Notes under the pieces: generated by a model
Seen by the model: only the letters and a program-made list of their open reading frames with translations
The model's database searches: none
What the model was told of the DNA's origin: nothing
Source of the DNA: Demequina maris
Lineage (GTDB): Bacteria > Actinomycetota > Actinomycetes > Actinomycetales > Demequinaceae
Reading direction: 5' to 3'
NCBI RefSeq assembly: GCF_000971155.1
Contig: NZ_BBLX01000004.1
Location: 124,001-188,000, forward strand
DNA: 64,000 bases
Shown: positions 56,996 through 64,000 of the stretch, in pieces
How positions within the stretch are numbered: the stretch's first letter is position 1
How the letters are laid out: every line of letters starts with the position of its first letter
Position numbers and translations under genes: made by a program

Positions 56996-57022
56996 GGCCG
57001 GGAGGGGGAGTGAGGAGCCACG

Positions 57023-57253
57023 ATGAACACCGCACTTGTCATCGGCGCGGTCGCCGGGCTGGTGGTCCTCGTCGTGCTCGTCATCGCGATCGTGATCGCG
57101 GTCGGCAGGCGCCAGACCACCCCGCCGCCACCGCCGGAGGACGCCGGACGCGGGCCCACGGGCCAGCACCCGGACCCCGTCGAGGGCACACCATCCGACA
57201 CGTCGACGCCCCAGTGGGACCGTCGCATCGATCCCCGGGAGGGTCCACAGTGA
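57023..57253 (+). CDS. Small membrane-anchored protein, unknown function
   Basis: A 76-residue protein with one N-terminal membrane helix (ALVIGAVAGLVVLVVLVIAIVIAV) followed by Arg residues and a Pro-rich, acidic cytoplasmic tail. No family recognised. ATG 57023 has GAGGAG upstream. Its stop overlaps the GNAT gene start, so the two are translationally coupled. Confidence 0.7.
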   Translation: MNTALVIGAVAGLVVLVVLVIAIVIAVGRRQTTPPPPPEDAGRGPTGQHPDPVEGTPSDTSTPQWDRRIDPREGPQ

Positions 57254-57816
57254 GATTCGCCGTGCGCAAGGTCGGGCCGGACGAGAAGTCCCGCCTCCAG
57301 GAGATCGGCGAGCTGACGGCGCTCGCCTACCTCGCCGATGGGCTGATCGACCACGCGCACCCCTATCTCCCACAGCTGCGCGACGCCGCCGCGCGCGCCA
57401 AGGACGCCGAGCTGCTCGCCATGATCGACGGCGAGCGGGGCGAGGGCGCGATCGTCGGCACCATCACGCTGGTGCCGCCGGGCAGCCCCTTCATCGAGCT
57501 CGCCGAGGACGCGGAGTACGAGCTGCGCATGCTCGCCGTGTCGCCCATCGAGCGCGGGCGCGGCATCGGCCGCACGCTCACCCAGGCGGCGATGGACCGG
57601 GCCGTCGAGAAGGGGGCCACGCGCATCGTCCTGTCGACCCTCGACACGATGCATGCCGCCCACCGGCTGTACGAGAGCGTCGGCTTCCGCCGGCGCGAGG
57701 AGCTCGACTGGGTGGTGTTCGACAACGAGGACGGCTCGGTCACGCGGGTGCCGCTCGAGCACGGCGAGCCGCCGGAGGGCGCGGTGCGCCTGCTGGCCTA
57801 CTCGTGGGAGCCCTGA
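57250..57816 (+). CDS. GNAT-family N-acetyltransferase
   Basis: A 188-residue acetyltransferase. The acetyl-CoA loop is seen as LAVSPIERGRGIGRTLTQAAMDRA, preceded by the acceptor-side strand AEYELRMLAV and followed by HRLYESVGFRRREELDWVVF. Substrate is unknown. GTG 57250 overlaps the preceding stop (GTGA). Confidence 0.88.
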   Translation: MRFAVRKVGPDEKSRLQEIGELTALAYLADGLIDHAHPYLPQLRDAAARAKDAELLAMIDGERGEGAIVGTITLVPPGSPFIELAEDAEYELRMLAVSPIERGRGIGRTLTQAAMDRAVEKGATRIVLSTLDTMHAAHRLYESVGFRRREELDWVVFDNEDGSVTRVPLEHGEPPEGAVRLLAYSWEP

Positions 57817-57822
57817 GCCCGA

Positions 57823-57873
57823 CGTTCCGCGGAACGCGGAGCGGAACCCGGAGCGGAACCCGGAGCGGAACCC
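57823..57873 (+). repeat. Palindrome followed by a 12-bp tandem repeat
   Basis: CGTTCCGCGGAACG (57823-57836) is a perfect 14-bp palindrome; three exact copies of GGAGCGGAACCC follow (57838-57873). The palindrome core GCGGAAC recurs in each unit, so the whole may have grown by slippage. It lies between the GNAT gene and gatC. Confidence 0.8.
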
Positions 57874-57904
57874 CGGCGGGAGCGTGAGGCGGACCCGGCG
57901 CCAC

Positions 57905-57910
57905 TAGACT
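57905..57910 (+). promoter_or_regulatory. -10 element of a leaderless gatC transcript
   Basis: TAGACT ends eight bases before ATG 57918; no ribosome-binding site intervenes. Confidence 0.45.
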
Positions 57911-57917
57911 CGACGCC

Positions 57918-58217
57918 ATGTCTTCCCTTGAGCGATCCGATGTGGCGCGCCTCGCGGCGCTCGCCCGCATCGACATGACCGACGCGGACCTCGACCGCCT
58001 CTCGGGCCAGCTCGCCGTGATCGTCGACGCCGTCGCCAAGGTGGCCGAGGTCGCCGGCGAGGACGTCCCGGCGACGAGCCACCCGATCCCCATGGCCAAC
58101 ATCCACCGCGAGGACGAGGTCCGCCCGTCGCTCTCGCAGGACGATGCGCTGGCCGCCGCCCCCGAGGCGGAGGACGGGCGCTTCCGCGTCCCGCAGATCC
58201 TGGGGGAGGAGGCCTGA
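57918..58217 (+). CDS. gatC: Glutamyl-tRNA(Gln)/aspartyl-tRNA(Asn) amidotransferase subunit C
   Basis: A 99-residue GatC that wraps around GatA and stabilises the GatCAB complex. [28 protein letters not shown] and the C-terminal GRFRVPQIL are typical. It overlaps gatA by one base. Probably leaderless (TAGACT at 57905-57910). Confidence 0.95.
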   Translation: MSSLERSDVARLAALARIDMTDADLDRLSGQLAVIVDAVAKVAEVAGEDVPATSHPIPMANIHREDEVRPSLSQDDALAAAPEAEDGRFRVPQILGEEA

Positions 58218-59740
58218 TGTCGGAGACCACCATCGACTGGACCCGCGCCACCGCCGCCCGGATGGCCGACGCCCTCGCCGCCGGCGAGGTGACCTCGGTC
58301 GAGCTGGTGCAGGCGCACCTTGACCGCATCGCCGCCGTGGACGGCCCCGTCCACGCCTTCCTCCACATCGACGCCGAGGGTGCCCTCGAGACCGCGCGAG
58401 CCGTCGACGCGGACCGCGCCGCGGGCGTCGAGCTGCCCCGCCTGGCGGGCGTGCCGATCGGCATCAAGGACGTCCTCGTGACGAAGGGCCTGCCCACCAC
58501 GGCGGGCTCGCGCATCCTCGAGGGCTGGATCCCGCCGTACGACGCGACGGTGACCCGCCGCGTCCGCGAGGCGCGCATGCCGATCCTCGGCAAGACCAAC
58601 ATGGACGAGTTCGCGATGGGCTCGTCGACGGAGCACTCGGGCTACGGCCCGACGCGCAACCCGTGGGACCTCGACCGTATCCCCGGCGGTTCGGGCGGTG
58701 GCTCGGCCGCGGCGCTCGCGGCCTTCGAGGCGCCCCTGACGATCGGCTCGGACACCGGCGGCTCGATCCGCCAGCCCGCGTCGGTCACCGCGACGGTCGG
58801 CGTGAAGCCCACCTACGGCGGTGTGTCCCGCTTCGGCGCGATCGCGCTCGCATCGTCCCTCGACCAGCTCGGCCCGTGCGGCCGCACCGTGCTCGACACG
58901 GCGCTGCTGCACGAGGTCATGGGCGGCCACGACGAGATGGACGCGACCTCGCTCGACGAGCCGGTCCCCGCCGTGGTCGAGGCCGCGCTCGAGGGCGCGC
59001 GCCAGGACCTCACGGGCGTGAAGATCGGCGTGGTGCGCGAGCTCAGCGGCGCCGACGGCGGCTACCAGGCCGGCGTCACGCAGCGCTTCGAGGAGTCGCT
59101 CGAGCGTCTGCGCGGCATGGGCGCCGAGATCGTCGAGGTCTCGTGCCCGTCCTTCGAGTACGCGCTCGCCGCGTACTACGTGATCCTTCCGTCGGAGGCG
59201 TCGTCCAACCTGGCGAAGTTCGACTCGGTGCGCTTCGGCCTCCGCGTCGAGAAGGCCACGGTCGAGAAGACGATGCTCGCGACCCGCGCCGAGGGCTTCG
59301 GCGACGAGGTCAAGCGCCGCATCATCCTCGGCACCTACGCGCTGTCCGCGGGCTATTACGACGCCTACTACGGCTCGGCGCAGAAGGTCCGCACCCTGGT
59401 GCAGCGCGACTTCGACGCGGCGTTCGCGCAGTGCGACGTGCTCGTGTCGCCCACGACGCCGACCACGCCGTTCAAGATCGGCGAGCGCATCGACGACCCG
59501 CTGGCGATGTACCTCAACGACATCGCGACCATCCCCGCGAACCTCGCGGGCATCCCCGGCATGTCGCTGCCCTCGGGCGTCGCGCCCGAGGACGGCCTGC
59601 CGGTCGGCTTCCAGATCCTGGCGCCGGCGCACGAGGACGCCCGTCTGTACCGCATCGGCGCCGCCCTCGAGGCGTCGCTGACCGCCGAGTGGGGCGGCCC
59701 GCTGTCCGCGCAGGCGCCCGAGCTGGAGGTGGCCGAGTGA
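58217..59740 (+). CDS. gatA: Glutamyl-tRNA(Gln) amidotransferase subunit A
   Basis: A 507-residue glutaminase subunit of GatCAB, of the amidase-signature family. The triad is Lys in [10 protein letters not shown], cis-Ser in [11 protein letters not shown] and nucleophile Ser in [13 protein letters not shown]. Ammonia released from glutamine is channelled to GatB. Stop overlaps the gatB start. Confidence 0.97.
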   Translation: MSETTIDWTRATAARMADALAAGEVTSVELVQAHLDRIAAVDGPVHAFLHIDAEGALETARAVDADRAAGVELPRLAGVPIGIKDVLVTKGLPTTAGSRILEGWIPPYDATVTRRVREARMPILGKTNMDEFAMGSSTEHSGYGPTRNPWDLDRIPGGSGGGSAAALAAFEAPLTIGSDTGGSIRQPASVTATVGVKPTYGGVSRFGAIALASSLDQLGPCGRTVLDTALLHEVMGGHDEMDATSLDEPVPAVVEAALEGARQDLTGVKIGVVRELSGADGGYQAGVTQRFEESLERLRGMGAEIVEVSCPSFEYALAAYYVILPSEASSNLAKFDSVRFGLRVEKATVEKTMLATRAEGFGDEVKRRIILGTYALSAGYYDAYYGSAQKVRTLVQRDFDAAFAQCDVLVSPTTPTTPFKIGERIDDPLAMYLNDIATIPANLAGIPGMSLPSGVAPEDGLPVGFQILAPAHEDARLYRIGAALEASLTAEWGGPLSAQAPELEVAE

Positions 59741-61254
59741 CCACGATGACGTACGAGCAGGCGATGGAGGACTTCGATCCGGTCTTCGGCATCGAGGTCC
59801 ACGTCGAGCTCAACACGAAGACCAAGATGTTCTGCGGCTGCGCGAACGAGTTCGGCGCGGAGCCCAACACCCAGGTCTGCCCCGTCTGCCTCGGCCTGCC
59901 GGGCGCGATGCCGGTGACAAACGAGAAGGCCGTCGAGTCGGCGATTCGCCTGGGCCTGGCCCTGGGCTGCTCGATCCGCGAGTCCTCGCGCTTCGCCCGG
60001 AAGAACTACTTCTACCCGGACCTCGCGAAGGACTACCAGATCTCGCAGTACGACGAGCCGACCTGCTACGAGGGCTCCCTCGACGTGGTCCTCGACGACG
60101 GCACCGTGGTGACGATCGGCATCGAGCGCGCGCACATGGAGGAGGACGCCGGCAAGAACACCCACGTGGGTGGCACCGGCGGCATCCAGGGCGCCGACTA
60201 CTCGCTGGTCGACTACAACCGCGGCGGCGTGCCGCTGGTCGAGATCGTCACCAAGCCGATCACGGGCATGGGTGCCCGTACCGCGGAGGTCGCGCGCGCC
60301 TACGTCGCGACGATCCGCGACATCGTCCGCGCCCTGGGCATCTCGGACGGCCGCATGGAGCAGGGCTCGGTCCGCGCCGACGTCAACCTCTCGCTGCGCC
60401 CCAAGGCCGTGGCGGGGGAGTCGCAGGACGACGTGCCGTTCGGCAAGCGCTCCGAGACCAAGAACGTGAACTCGCTGCGCGCGATCGAGCGGGCGGTGCA
60501 CTTCGAGGCCGCGCGCCAGGCGATGCTGCTGCTCTCGGGCGAGCACGTGGTCCAGGAGACGCGCCACTGGCACGAGGACACCTCCTCGACCACGCCGGGC
60601 CGCTCCAAGGAGGAGGCGGAGGACTACCGCTACTTCCCGGAGCCGGACCTGCTGCCGGTCGAGCCGTCGCGCGAGTGGGTCGAGGAGCTCCGCAGCACCA
60701 TCCCCGAGCACCCCGCCAAGATGCGGGCGCGCCTGCGCGAGGAGTGGGGCTTCAGCGATCTCGAGATGCGCGACGTGGTCGCGGCCGACGCTCTGGTCCT
60801 CATCGCCGCCACCGTGCAGGCGGGGACGTCAGCCCAGGCCGCGCGCAAGTGGTGGATGGGCGAGCTGTCGCGTGTCGCCAACGACCGTGAGGTCGCGCTC
60901 ATCGAGCTGCCTGTCACCCCCGACGCCGTCGCCGAGCTCCAGGGGCTCATCGACGAGGGCAGGATCAACGACAAGCTCGCGCGCCAGGCGCTTGAGGGCG
61001 TCCTCGCGGGCGAGGGCTCGCCCGCCGAGGTGGTCGCGTCGCGCGGCCTCGAGGTCGTCTCCGACGACTCGGCGCTCGAGAAGGCGGTGGACGATGCGCT
61101 GGCCGCCCAGCCCGACGTCCTCGCCAAGATCCAGGACGGCAAGGTCCAGGCCGCGGGCGCGATCGTGGGCGCGGTCATGAAGGCCACGCGCGGCCAGGCC
61201 GACGCGGGTCGCGTGCGGGAGATCATCCTCCAGCGCGCCGGCGTGGAGGGCTAG
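59737..61254 (+). CDS. gatB: Glutamyl-tRNA(Gln) amidotransferase subunit B
   Basis: A 505-residue kinase/amidotransferase subunit acting on Glu-tRNA(Gln) (and Asp-tRNA(Asn)). [51 protein letters not shown] and the Yqey-like C-terminal domain are present. GTG 59737 overlaps the gatA stop (GTGA); ATG 59746 would drop three residues. A strong terminator follows. Confidence 0.97.
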   Translation: MTTMTYEQAMEDFDPVFGIEVHVELNTKTKMFCGCANEFGAEPNTQVCPVCLGLPGAMPVTNEKAVESAIRLGLALGCSIRESSRFARKNYFYPDLAKDYQISQYDEPTCYEGSLDVVLDDGTVVTIGIERAHMEEDAGKNTHVGGTGGIQGADYSLVDYNRGGVPLVEIVTKPITGMGARTAEVARAYVATIRDIVRALGISDGRMEQGSVRADVNLSLRPKAVAGESQDDVPFGKRSETKNVNSLRAIERAVHFEAARQAMLLLSGEHVVQETRHWHEDTSSTTPGRSKEEAEDYRYFPEPDLLPVEPSREWVEELRSTIPEHPAKMRARLREEWGFSDLEMRDVVAADALVLIAATVQAGTSAQAARKWWMGELSRVANDREVALIELPVTPDAVAELQGLIDEGRINDKLARQALEGVLAGEGSPAEVVASRGLEVVSDDSALEKAVDDALAAQPDVLAKIQDGKVQAAGAIVGAVMKATRGQADAGRVREIILQRAGVEG

Positions 61255-61285
61255 CCCCGGCGCTCCCGATCCCGCAGCATCGTCT

Positions 61286-61317
61286 CGCGACCCCGCCCGG
61301 CTCCGGGCGGGGTCGCG
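61286..61317 (+). terminator. Terminator of gatCAB
   Basis: Perfect 15-bp stem (61286-61300 with 61303-61317), formal loop CT, followed by TGCTTTCCC. Ends the operon 31 bases after gatB. Confidence 0.8.
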
Positions 61318-61369
61318 TGCTTTCCCATGGCGGCCCCGAGGGTGGTGGGGGACGGGCCGGGCGGCGCAT

Positions 61370-61434
61370 CGGCCTGGAGCGGGCCCGGCCTGGAGCGCGC
61401 GTGGCCCGGGCGCGGGCGAGGCCCGGGCGCGGGT
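61370..61434 (+). repeat. Imperfect direct repeats in the gap before the SnoaL-like gene
   Basis: CGGCCTGGAGCG occurs at 61370 and 61386, and GCCCGGGCGCGGG occurs twice between 61404 and 61434. Together with the terminator they account for most of the 260 bases between gatB and the next gene. Confidence 0.5.
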
Positions 61435-61514
61435 CCGGCCCGGAGCGGGAATCGCATGGTGCACGGCGGCGTTGGCGCCTCTGGTCCACGTCCGGCGACG
61501 CAAGGGAGCGAGCC

Positions 61515-61898
61515 ATGCCCGATCTCGAGACGCGCAAGCGCGACGTCATCGCGTTCTACGAGCTCATGTTCAACGACTGCCGTCCGCGAGAGGCGCTCGA
61601 GCGCTACGCGGGCGCCGACTACATCCAGCACAACCCCGACGTCGAGGACGGCAAGGAGGGCTTCGCCAGTTACTTCGAGCGGATGGCCGACGAGTATCCG
61701 GGCAAGCATGTCGAGGTGGTGCGAGCGTTCGCCGAGGGCGACCACGTGGTGCTCCATTGCCGCCAGCGGTGGCCAGGCGGCGTCGTGTACGCCGGCATCG
61801 ACATCTTCCGGCTCGACGATGACGGCAAGGTCGTCGAGCACTGGGACGTGCTGGAGGTGGTGCCCGAGCACGCCAAGAACGACAACGGGATGTTCTGA
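61515..61898 (+). CDS. SnoaL-like/NTF2-fold protein
   Basis: A 127-residue NTF2-like protein: RKRDVIAFYELMFNDCRPREALERYAGADYIQHNPDVEDGKEGFASYFERMADEYPGKHVEVVRAFAEGDHVVLHCRQRW, then DIFRLDDDGKVVEHWDVLE. The pattern AxxYIQHNP is common in SnoaL-related proteins of unknown substrate that may bind a small polyketide or steroid-like ligand. GGGAGC precedes ATG 61515. Stands alone after the gatB terminator. Confidence 0.85.
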   Translation: MPDLETRKRDVIAFYELMFNDCRPREALERYAGADYIQHNPDVEDGKEGFASYFERMADEYPGKHVEVVRAFAEGDHVVLHCRQRWPGGVVYAGIDIFRLDDDGKVVEHWDVLEVVPEHAKNDNGMF

Positions 61899-61959
61899 TG
61901 CGGGTGCGACGATCGACCCGCCGCTGCCCGGGTGCACGCCGGCTCCCATCCCACGGCGA

Positions 61960-61965
61960 TAGCCT
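61960..61965 (+). promoter_or_regulatory. -10-like TAGCCT ahead of a leaderless start
   Basis: TAGCCT ends seven bases before ATG 61972; no ribosome-binding site between. Confidence 0.35.
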
Positions 61966-61971
61966 CGGATC

Positions 61972-62631
61972 ATGCTGACCGAGACCCCTGTGCGCCGCGT
62001 CGCGAGCGGAGGCCTCGCTCGCTCCGGCCCGGCCTGCGCCCTCACCTTCGACGATGGCCCCAACGGCCTCGACACGATCCGGCTGCTCGACTTCCTCAAG
62101 TCGCGCGGGATCCGCGCGGTCTTCGCCGTCATCGGCGAGGAGATCCTGCGGCCGTCGGGCATCTCGGCCGACGGCACGCCCATCCCGTCGGGCGCGGATG
62201 TGCTGCGCCGCATCGTCGCCGACGGGCACGTGCTCTGCAACCACGCCACCTCGTACGAGGACATGGGGCAGTGGAACGCCCTCGACGTGCGCGACGACAT
62301 GCTCAAGAACCTCGGCATCATCGAGGGCGCCGTGGGCGACGACGTCCCGGTCCCGTACTGGCGTGCGCCCAACGGTTCGTGGGGCGTGACGGCGCCGGTG
62401 GCCGTGCGGCTGGGCATGCAGCCGCTCGACGTCGCCAACACGGTCGAGGACTGGGTGGAGCAGGACCCGGCGGTGCTCGCCTCGCGATTGCGGCTGGCCA
62501 TGGTGCCGGGGGAGCTGGTGCTTCTGCACGACGGCGGCGGCAACCGGGCCGGCACCGTCGACGCCGTCATCGAGGTGGTCTCGGAGCGGCTCGACGAGGG
62601 CTGGAGCTTCGTCCTTCCGGAGATGCCCTAG
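61972..62631 (+). CDS. Polysaccharide-deacetylase (NodB-homology) family protein, no signal peptide
   Basis: A 219-residue NodB-fold protein. TFDDGP (residues 25-30) carries the catalytic and metal Asp pair, RAPNGSW and VLLHDGGGNRAG are the later motifs. The usual second-motif HXXXH reads H91-A-T-S-Y95, so one metal-binding His is replaced by Tyr. There is no signal peptide or membrane segment, so it would be cytoplasmic unless exported another way. Substrate unknown; activity is uncertain because of the altered metal site. Confidence 0.82.
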   Translation: MLTETPVRRVASGGLARSGPACALTFDDGPNGLDTIRLLDFLKSRGIRAVFAVIGEEILRPSGISADGTPIPSGADVLRRIVADGHVLCNHATSYEDMGQWNALDVRDDMLKNLGIIEGAVGDDVPVPYWRAPNGSWGVTAPVAVRLGMQPLDVANTVEDWVEQDPAVLASRLRLAMVPGELVLLHDGGGNRAGTVDAVIEVVSERLDEGWSFVLPEMP

Positions 62632-62740
62632 GAATCTCGGCAGCCTCCGCAGTCCTCGCGCGCGACGTCCACGCCGGCCAGTTGCCCGCACGCGTTCCAG
62701 GCTTCCGGGCGTGAGGTGAGGGCGCTGGGACGTGGCTGTA

Positions 62741-62767
62741 CGGCGCCGCCCCAGAGGGGTGGCGCCG
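62741..62767. terminator. Hairpin between convergent deacetylase and HNH genes
   Basis: A 12-bp stem with one G-U pair (62741-62752 with 62756-62767), loop AGA. Lies 14 bases from the end of the minus-strand HNH gene, so it probably ends that transcript. Confidence 0.6.
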
Positions 62768-62780
62768 CGGGGCGGGCCAG

Positions 62781-64000
62781 CTACGAGGGTTCGGGCGGAG
62801 CGCCGGGTTCGTCCTCGCCGGTGCAGGTGGTGTTCCAGGGTCGAGGTGCGCCGAACCTGGCGCGTCCGCCCTGACGCGGCGTTCTCGACGCATCGACGGA
62901 TGCGGGCGGGATGAACCAGACCTCGGTGTCGGTAGCCCGGATCTGCCAGCCTTGATCGTGGATGACGTGATGACAGTGGGAGCACAGCAGGACGCAGTTG
63001 CTGATGTCGGTCCGGCCGCCCCTGGACCAGTAGACGATGTGGTGGGCCTCGCACCAGGCCGGAGGGGCGCCGCAGAACGCACACCCGCCGTCACGCTCAC
63101 CTACAGCGATGCGTTGCGCGCGTGAGAACGGATACTGGCGCCGCCCGAGGTTGAGCGCCTCGCCCTTCTCACCCGACAGCGCGGGGATGAGGATCGCGGA
63201 GGTGATCATGCGTTGCGCCGTGGTCATGCTGATGGGCTGCGTGCAGCCGTCGACCTCGCCCAACCCTGTGCCCTTCTCCAGGTCGGTGGCGGTGGCGCGC
63301 ACGACGACGGTGGTGGTGCCGAACAACGCGGTGGTCGTCTCACAGCCCAGGGCGTGACGGGCCAGATCGGCCAGCGAGTCTGCGCGCATCTGATCGGTCG
63401 TGCGCAGGTCCACGCCAGGTGCGTCGCGGCTCGTGCGCATCGCATCCCCGACGAGCTTGTCCAACGCGGCCCTGAGGGGTGCTGCGGTCTCGGGGTCGAG
63501 CTCCCCGTTGATGACGAGCATCCCGGCACGGTTCTCGAAGATGCGCAGGTGACGTCGCGCCCGCATGCGCGCGAGGTTGCGCTCGTGCTGCTCCACGTCG
63601 AGGGCCGCCTTGAAGCGGGAGACGATCTTGGCGAACCGGGACGCATCCAACCCCTTCGCGCGCTCCACCAGCTGGGCGGCGGCGTCCTGCTTGAACTCGG
63701 CAGGTACGTCGGGGGAGAGGGCGTCGAGCATGGTGATGATCTGGGCGCCGCAGTCCGCGGAGATCTCGCCGGCGTCCAGGGACGCGGCAACCGCGGGATA
63801 GCGCGGCTGGGGCTTGGCTCTGGGTTGAGGCTTGGGCTTCGGCTGGGGAGCCGGCGGCGGGTCGTCACCCGGGTTGTTCTCCGGGTTGCCCTCGTCATCC
63901 GGATCGTCCTCGGGGTCGTCAGGCCCGGGCTTGCCGCTCTCCATCTCCTCGAGCGCCCGCCCGACCTCGAGCAGCCGGAATGCCTCGGCCCGGGTGGTGC
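62781..64000 (-). CDS. DUF222/HNH endonuclease-domain protein, 5' end beyond the window
   Basis: The frame stays open to the window edge (AEAFRLLEVGRALEE precedes the first internal ATG at 63944), so the start lies outside. It has a long acidic, Pro-rich spacer (residues near DDPEDDPDDEG and PQPKPKPQPR), then the DUF222 (13E12-type) domain and a C-terminal HNH motif CAFCG...CEAHHIVYWSRGG...NCVLLCSHCHHVIH. These proteins are abundant in actinobacteria, often in many copies per genome, and are probably linked to mobile or selfish DNA; the biological role is not settled. Confidence 0.88.
   Translation of the reverse strand, partial: TTRAEAFRLLEVGRALEEMESGKPGPDDPEDDPDDEGNPENNPGDDPPPAPQPKPKPQPRAKPQPRYPAVAASLDAGEISADCGAQIITMLDALSPDVPAEFKQDAAAQLVERAKGLDASRFAKIVSRFKAALDVEQHERNLARMRARRHLRIFENRAGMLVINGELDPETAAPLRAALDKLVGDAMRTSRDAPGVDLRTTDQMRADSLADLARHALGCETTTALFGTTTVVVRATATDLEKGTGLGEVDGCTQPISMTTAQRMITSAILIPALSGEKGEALNLGRRQYPFSRAQRIAVGERDGGCAFCGAPPAWCEAHHIVYWSRGGRTDISNCVLLCSHCHHVIHDQGWQIRATDTEVWFIPPASVDASRTPRQGGRARFGAPRPWNTTCTGEDEPGAPPEPS

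Overview
The window is 64 kb of very GC-rich, densely coded DNA (GC clearly above 70% by eye). It has frequent GTG starts, 1-4 base stop/start overlaps, class Ib nrdHIEF with NrdR-like boxes, GatCAB, an NAD-dependent ligase, a HAIR-like heat-shock element and a DUF222/HNH gene. Together these point to an actinobacterium, probably of the order Micrococcales; I cannot name the genus. I see no insertion sequence, prophage, CRISPR array, rRNA or tRNA gene.

Layout. 0-3.7 kb: end of a phosphonate/phosphite-type ABC importer (phnD partial, phnC, phnE) followed by two tandem tyrosine-phosphatase-like genes. 3.9-11.7 kb: histidine utilisation on the minus strand (hutH, hutU, an M20 amidohydrolase, hutF, hutI) with a divergent IclR regulator. 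11.9-13.4 kb: mnmA and a small lipoprotein. 13.6-18.1 kb: a sugar ABC importer with its LacI regulator and palindromic operators. 18.1-22.1 kb: TetR/SDR pair, a hexapeptide-repeat protein, Hsp20 under a HAIR-like element, and a DUF1275 membrane protein. 22.2-28.1 kb: a ureide operon (FmdA-type amidase, HpxZ-like/amidase fusion, PucG, AllC, TetR). 28.4-32.4 kb: small genes, PhzF, a MobA-like protein, OHCU decarboxylase, HIU hydrolase, a FrnE-like protein and a DUF2975/XRE pair. 32.5-36.9 kb: pgi, a CMD-family protein, two hypotheticals and guanine deaminase. 37.2-41.0 kb: nrdHIEF. 41.1-47.9 kb: urate oxidase, allantoinase, XdhC and xanthine dehydrogenase. 48.1-53.8 kb: an NMT1-type ABC importer with two permeases, an XRE-cupin regulator and an 8-oxoguanine-deaminase-like amidohydrolase. 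53.8-64 kb: M15 peptidase, ligA, GNAT, gatCAB, a SnoaL-like protein, a polysaccharide deacetylase and a partial DUF222/HNH gene.

How the genes work together. Purine catabolism dominates. Guanine goes to xanthine (guaD), urate (Xdh with XdhC and possibly the MobA-like protein), 5-hydroxyisourate (Uox), OHCU and allantoin (UraH, UraD), allantoate (AllB), then ureidoglycine (AllC). PucG would transaminate ureidoglycine with glyoxylate to oxalurate plus glycine. Its neighbours, a fused HpxZ-like/HpxY-like amidase and an FmdA-type amidase, look like the next steps. These genes sit in several separate transcription units rather than one operon, and a complete-looking histidine route lies beside them, so the region reads as a nitrogen-scavenging neighbourhood between the housekeeping genes mnmA and ligA.

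The most unusual signals are: (1) a 9-mer, GGACGATGC, in both orientations about 39 times, in genes (several reading frames) and between genes; (2) the fused oxalurate-type amidase operon; (3) an AllC-like M20 enzyme where HutG would be expected; (4) nested inverted repeats at 3766-3864 and a long structured leader at 28163-28378.
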